Source of the DNA: Streptomyces zagrosensis
GTDB taxonomy: Bacteria > Actinomycetota > Actinomycetes > Streptomycetales > Streptomycetaceae
Assembly: GCF_014203645.1 (NCBI RefSeq)
Contig: NZ_JACHJL010000002.1
Coordinates: forward strand, 1 to 64,000
DNA length: 64,000 nt
Reading direction: 5' to 3'
The notes below the pieces were generated by a model that was given only the letters and a program-made list of their open reading frames with translations, ran no database searches and was not told the origin of the DNA. Shown piece after piece: positions 61,832 through 64,000 of the stretch (positions are counted from its first letter, which is position 1; the number at the start of each line of letters is the position of its first letter). The translations under genes and the position numbers were made by a program.

Positions 61832-62278
61832 ATGGCGACGTCGATCAGGCACGAAACGAGGGCGTTGCTGCGCGCCCATCTCTCCGCAGCGGCTGGCTAC
61901 CGGCATCTGACCCGGCACTGCCCGGTCTGCCATCGGCTCCTGCGGCTAGCCCTTGAGCAGCAGGCGCAGCAGGCCCGGCAGGCCCCGCAGACACAGCGGA
62001 CGCAACAAGCACAGCAAGCACAGGAGGCGTGGAAGGCCCACCCAGCGCAACACGACCACCGCGACCAACACGACCACCGTGACCACCGCGACCATCGCGA
62101 CCAACACAGCCCGCACGACCAGCACAGCAACCACAGCCCACACGAGCGACAGAGCCAGCCCGACGAGCCCACAGCGGCGGGAAGCGACGGCACCAGCCCC
62201 GCCAGCCGCGCCAGGGCCGCTGAGCGGGCCGCTGAGGCCGCCGGGGCGAAGCAGGGCGAAGGTTCCCCCGGGCAGTGA
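61832..62278 (+). CDS. DUF6274-family protein with His/Asp-repeat insert
   Basis: 148 residues; ATG seven bases after GGGAGG. The first 45 residues (MATSIRHETRALLRAHLSAA, GYRHLTRHCPVCHRLLRLAL) match the small streptomycete DUF6274 family as I recall it, with a single CPVC pair that could bind metal. The family is normally short. Here it is followed by Gln/Ala, then HDHRDQHDHRDHRDHRD, then a basic/acidic tail. The His/Asp run is a tandem CACGACCACCGC-type repeat and might bind metal fortuitously. Function unknown. Confidence 0.7.
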   Translation: MATSIRHETRALLRAHLSAAAGYRHLTRHCPVCHRLLRLALEQQAQQARQAPQTQRTQQAQQAQEAWKAHPAQHDHRDQHDHRDHRDHRDQHSPHDQHSNHSPHERQSQPDEPTAAGSDGTSPASRARAAERAAEAAGAKQGEGSPGQ

Positions 62279-62782
62279 CCAATGACGCTGCGTGCGCCAA
62301 GCGTCCAGTGACAGGCTGGAAGCGCCCGAATACGAGGAACGCCTAGCGCACTTGAGGCATAGGCGACAAGTGCGGCGGACTGTGACGGGTGTCACCGAAA
62401 GAGTTTCCGCAGCGGAGGAACTTACGCCTCCCCTACACCCTCTCAATTTAATATGTGCAATTGCACTCTGCTGCACAGAGTCGCGAAGAGCTTACGCAGG
62501 CGGGTCGGTTCGACCGATATACCACCCCATCCCGCAGCGGCCAAGGCGGCCTCACCGGCCACCAAAGCCCCGTGATACGCGGCGGGGAGGGCTCGCAGCG
62601 AGCGGCTTCCGGGGTGGAGCAGGCCATAAAAAAATCGCGCTGGACCCGGCGGAGTCCAGCGCGATCGACGACGCACCCATGTGCTGCGGGCGTGGCGCCT
62701 GTTGGGGCAGACGCCAGTCGTGTGGAGCGAAACGGGCGAACACCGGATTGGGGGACCCGGAATTGCCCGGTTATGCGGTTAT
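62279..62782. other. intergenic region between DUF6274 and bldC
   Basis: It contains a perfect 12-base palindrome, GTGCAATTGCAC (62455-62466), in an A/T-rich pocket and the bldC terminator. No gene seen. Confidence 0.45.
62627..62665 (-). terminator. intrinsic terminator of bldC
   Basis: On the minus strand ATCGCGCTGGAC, an eight-base loop and GTCCAGCGCGAT form a perfect 12-base stem followed by TTTTTTT. It lies 118 bases after the bldC stop. Confidence 0.93.
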
Positions 62783-62989
62783 TCAGACCTCGCTGCGCTG
62801 CTGAGGGATGCCCGCCAGAAGTGCACGGACCTCCGCTTCGCGGTAGCGCCGGTGTCCTCCGAGCGTGCGGATGGACGTGAGCTTGCCTGCTTTTGCCCAG
62901 CGTGTAACCGTCTTCGGGTCCACGCGGAACATCGTGGCAACCTCAGCCGGGGTCAGCAGCGGCTCGGCATCAGGGGTGCGAGCGGTCAT
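62783..62989 (-). CDS. bldC: developmental regulator BldC
   Basis: The ATG at 62989 has GGAGG six bases upstream and gives the 68-residue protein MTARTPDAEPLLTP... This is the MerR-like one-domain BldC: the helix-turn-helix LLTPAEVATMFRVDPKTVTRWA, the wing TLGGHRRYREAEV, and nothing more. Known biology: BldC delays entry into development and binds DNA cooperatively, head to tail, at runs of direct repeats. It corresponds to SCO4091. The coding sequence is short, uninterrupted and free of repeats, in contrast to most neighbours. Confidence 0.98.
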   Translation of the reverse strand: MTARTPDAEPLLTPAEVATMFRVDPKTVTRWAKAGKLTSIRTLGGHRRYREAEVRALLAGIPQQRSEV

Positions 62990-63545
62990 GAGCGGCCTCC
63001 TCGGGAGAACCGAACCATCACGGTTCTTTCCTCTAAATTCTGCACCTTGACCCACGTTGCCCGAAATGGCGGACGCGGGCCGAGTCGGTTATAGGACGAA
63101 CGGCTTGTCCTCGGCACTACAACTACACCATCTGTCCAGCCTCGTCGGCCAAACCGATGGAATTGCGCTCTCAGGTGTTCAACCTCGACGGAAGCCGATG
63201 GACTATGCCATAGCGGGCAGTCACACCACCGTAACGATCAGTCACAACGGGATCAGACTCACCAGACCCACCAAGGAGCGCAATACCGATACTTCCGCCC
63301 TTAGTTGGACGGAAGGAGCCCTTCCCGGACTCCTTGTCCTATTTTGACACGAGGATGGGGGATGGCCGCAAGGCCCGAAGTAAGTGCTTTAGATCACGGT
63401 TGAGGCAATCGCCCGGATCGGGACCTACGTCCCGGTCCGACCAAACCATCGCGCCACCACCCCATGGCCGCGCTCCCAAGCTTCACCCGGCAACGCATCG
63501 CGCGACACCCCGTAACGCCTGTGAACGGCCCCCTGTGACGCTACT
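62990..63545. other. bldC upstream region
   Basis: 556 bases between bldC and the next minus-strand gene, holding the bldC promoter and probably long 5' leader. A weak stem (AAGGAG...CTCCTT, 63317-63340) with a later T-run could end the upstream gene. No coding frame recognised. Confidence 0.35.
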
Positions 63546-64000
63546 TCAGCTCGACCGCTGCCGATCACGCACGGCGGTCCAGCGGTCCGTGAGCCGCTCG
63601 TACGCCACTCCGGCCCTTGCCCCATCGCCCGCCCGCAGCGCCGCGAGCCCCTCCGCGACGTCCGCCGCGGAATGGTCCTCGTCCAACTCGCCCTCGGGCA
63701 CCGCGTGCACCAGACCGCCGTAGTCCAACTCGACCATTGAACGCGGATGGAACTCCTCAAGCCATCGCCCCACATCCACCAGGCCGTCGATCAAGGGCCC
63801 TTCCTCCAGCGCCTCCTTGAGCGCCTTCAGGCCCCGGGCGACCCGTCGCCTGGCCTCCACCATGGGCGTGCGGTAGCGCATCACCAGGGCGTCCTCGTCC
63901 TTGGTGTACTCCCGCTCCGCATCGGCGAACAGGACGAACCAGCGCACCGGTACGTGCCAGGTCGCGCTGCGAATCCAAGGCCGCGCGTCCGGGTTGCGCT
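63546..64000 (-). CDS. conserved hypothetical protein, C-terminal part (cut by window edge)
   Basis: The frame is open from the stop at 63546 to the window end, and RNPDARPWIRSATWHVPVRWFVLF reads through 63948-64000, so the gene continues beyond the right edge. Visible features: an aromatic strand-rich start (WFVLFADAEREY), a helical middle (EARRRVARGLKALKEALEEG) and a tail ending VAYERLTDRWTAVRDRQRSS. The lack of low-complexity insertions suggests a constrained fold. I do not recognise a functional domain; position next to bldC matches SCO4090 as recalled. Confidence 0.75.
   Translation of the reverse strand, partial: RNPDARPWIRSATWHVPVRWFVLFADAEREYTKDEDALVMRYRTPMVEARRRVARGLKALKEALEEGPLIDGLVDVGRWLEEFHPRSMVELDYGGLVHAVPEGELDEDHSAADVAEGLAALRAGDGARAGVAYERLTDRWTAVRDRQRSS

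Overview
The window is high-GC actinobacterial chromosome, almost certainly from a Streptomyces. The evidence is very G/C-rich third codon positions, frequent GTG starts, a near-canonical bldC, an atrA-type TetR regulator, an AfsR/SARP-type giant regulator, a DUF6227/DUF6274/DUF6286 complement typical of streptomycetes, and rare in-frame TTA codons. From memory of S. coelicolor, the gene order matches SCO4122 (MarR) down to SCO4091 (bldC) and its neighbour. This synteny is recalled, not computed.

Layout. (1) 0.2-26.2 kb is conserved core: MarR/MFS efflux pair, PAS-SpoIIE phosphatase, type II NADH dehydrogenase, AtrA, membrane-anchored ECF sigma factor, AfsR-like regulator, an asparagine-synthetase/lasso-cyclase-like protein, an NsdA-like 'sporulation associated' regulator, LhgO, a Ser/Pro-rich membrane protein, TrmB and a PrsW protease. 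(2) 26.3-38.6 kb is an accessory block of visibly lower GC: a glycine-amidinotransferase-like gene; a three-gene MORC ATPase / DUF4420 PD-(D/E)XK nuclease / Z1 helicase operon with no DNA methyltransferase beside it; a LuxR-type regulator; and a small-ORF/DUF6879/XRE-DUF5753/DUF397-like regulatory module that sits between two remnants of one broken aldo/keto reductase gene. (3) 38.7-64 kb is core again: an M23 peptidase under a c-di-AMP riboswitch, a membrane SpoIIE phosphatase, DUF6227, an SGNH hydrolase, a five-gene Asp23/AmaP envelope-stress operon, five tRNAs (Lys, Glu, Asp, Phe, and a second Asp identical to the first), a DEAD-box helicase, a zinc metallopeptidase, an oxidoreductase, an ABC-2/DUF3533-like membrane protein, HrpA, a DUF6274 protein and bldC.

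How the genes fit together. The core parts carry developmental and stress control (bldC, atrA, the ECF factor, two SpoIIE phosphatases, the NsdA-like regulator, the AfsR-like regulator, the Asp23 operon). The accessory block carries a candidate phage/plasmid defence operon and an acquired developmental-type regulatory module. Three genes of that module, plus the NsdA-like and ECF genes, contain TTA codons and so may depend on the bldA tRNA.

The most unusual overall property is repeat growth inside genes. Many conserved proteins here carry long, in-frame, low-complexity insertions built of short tandem repeats, placed in loops or tails. The SpoIIE protein has its PAS domain cut twice. HrpA, the DEAD-box helicase, AfsR-like, AsnB-like, AtrA, TrmB, PrsW, SGNH and DUF6274 proteins are affected too. 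The same kind of repeat appears in the acquired defence nuclease, so the expansion seems to happen in this lineage.
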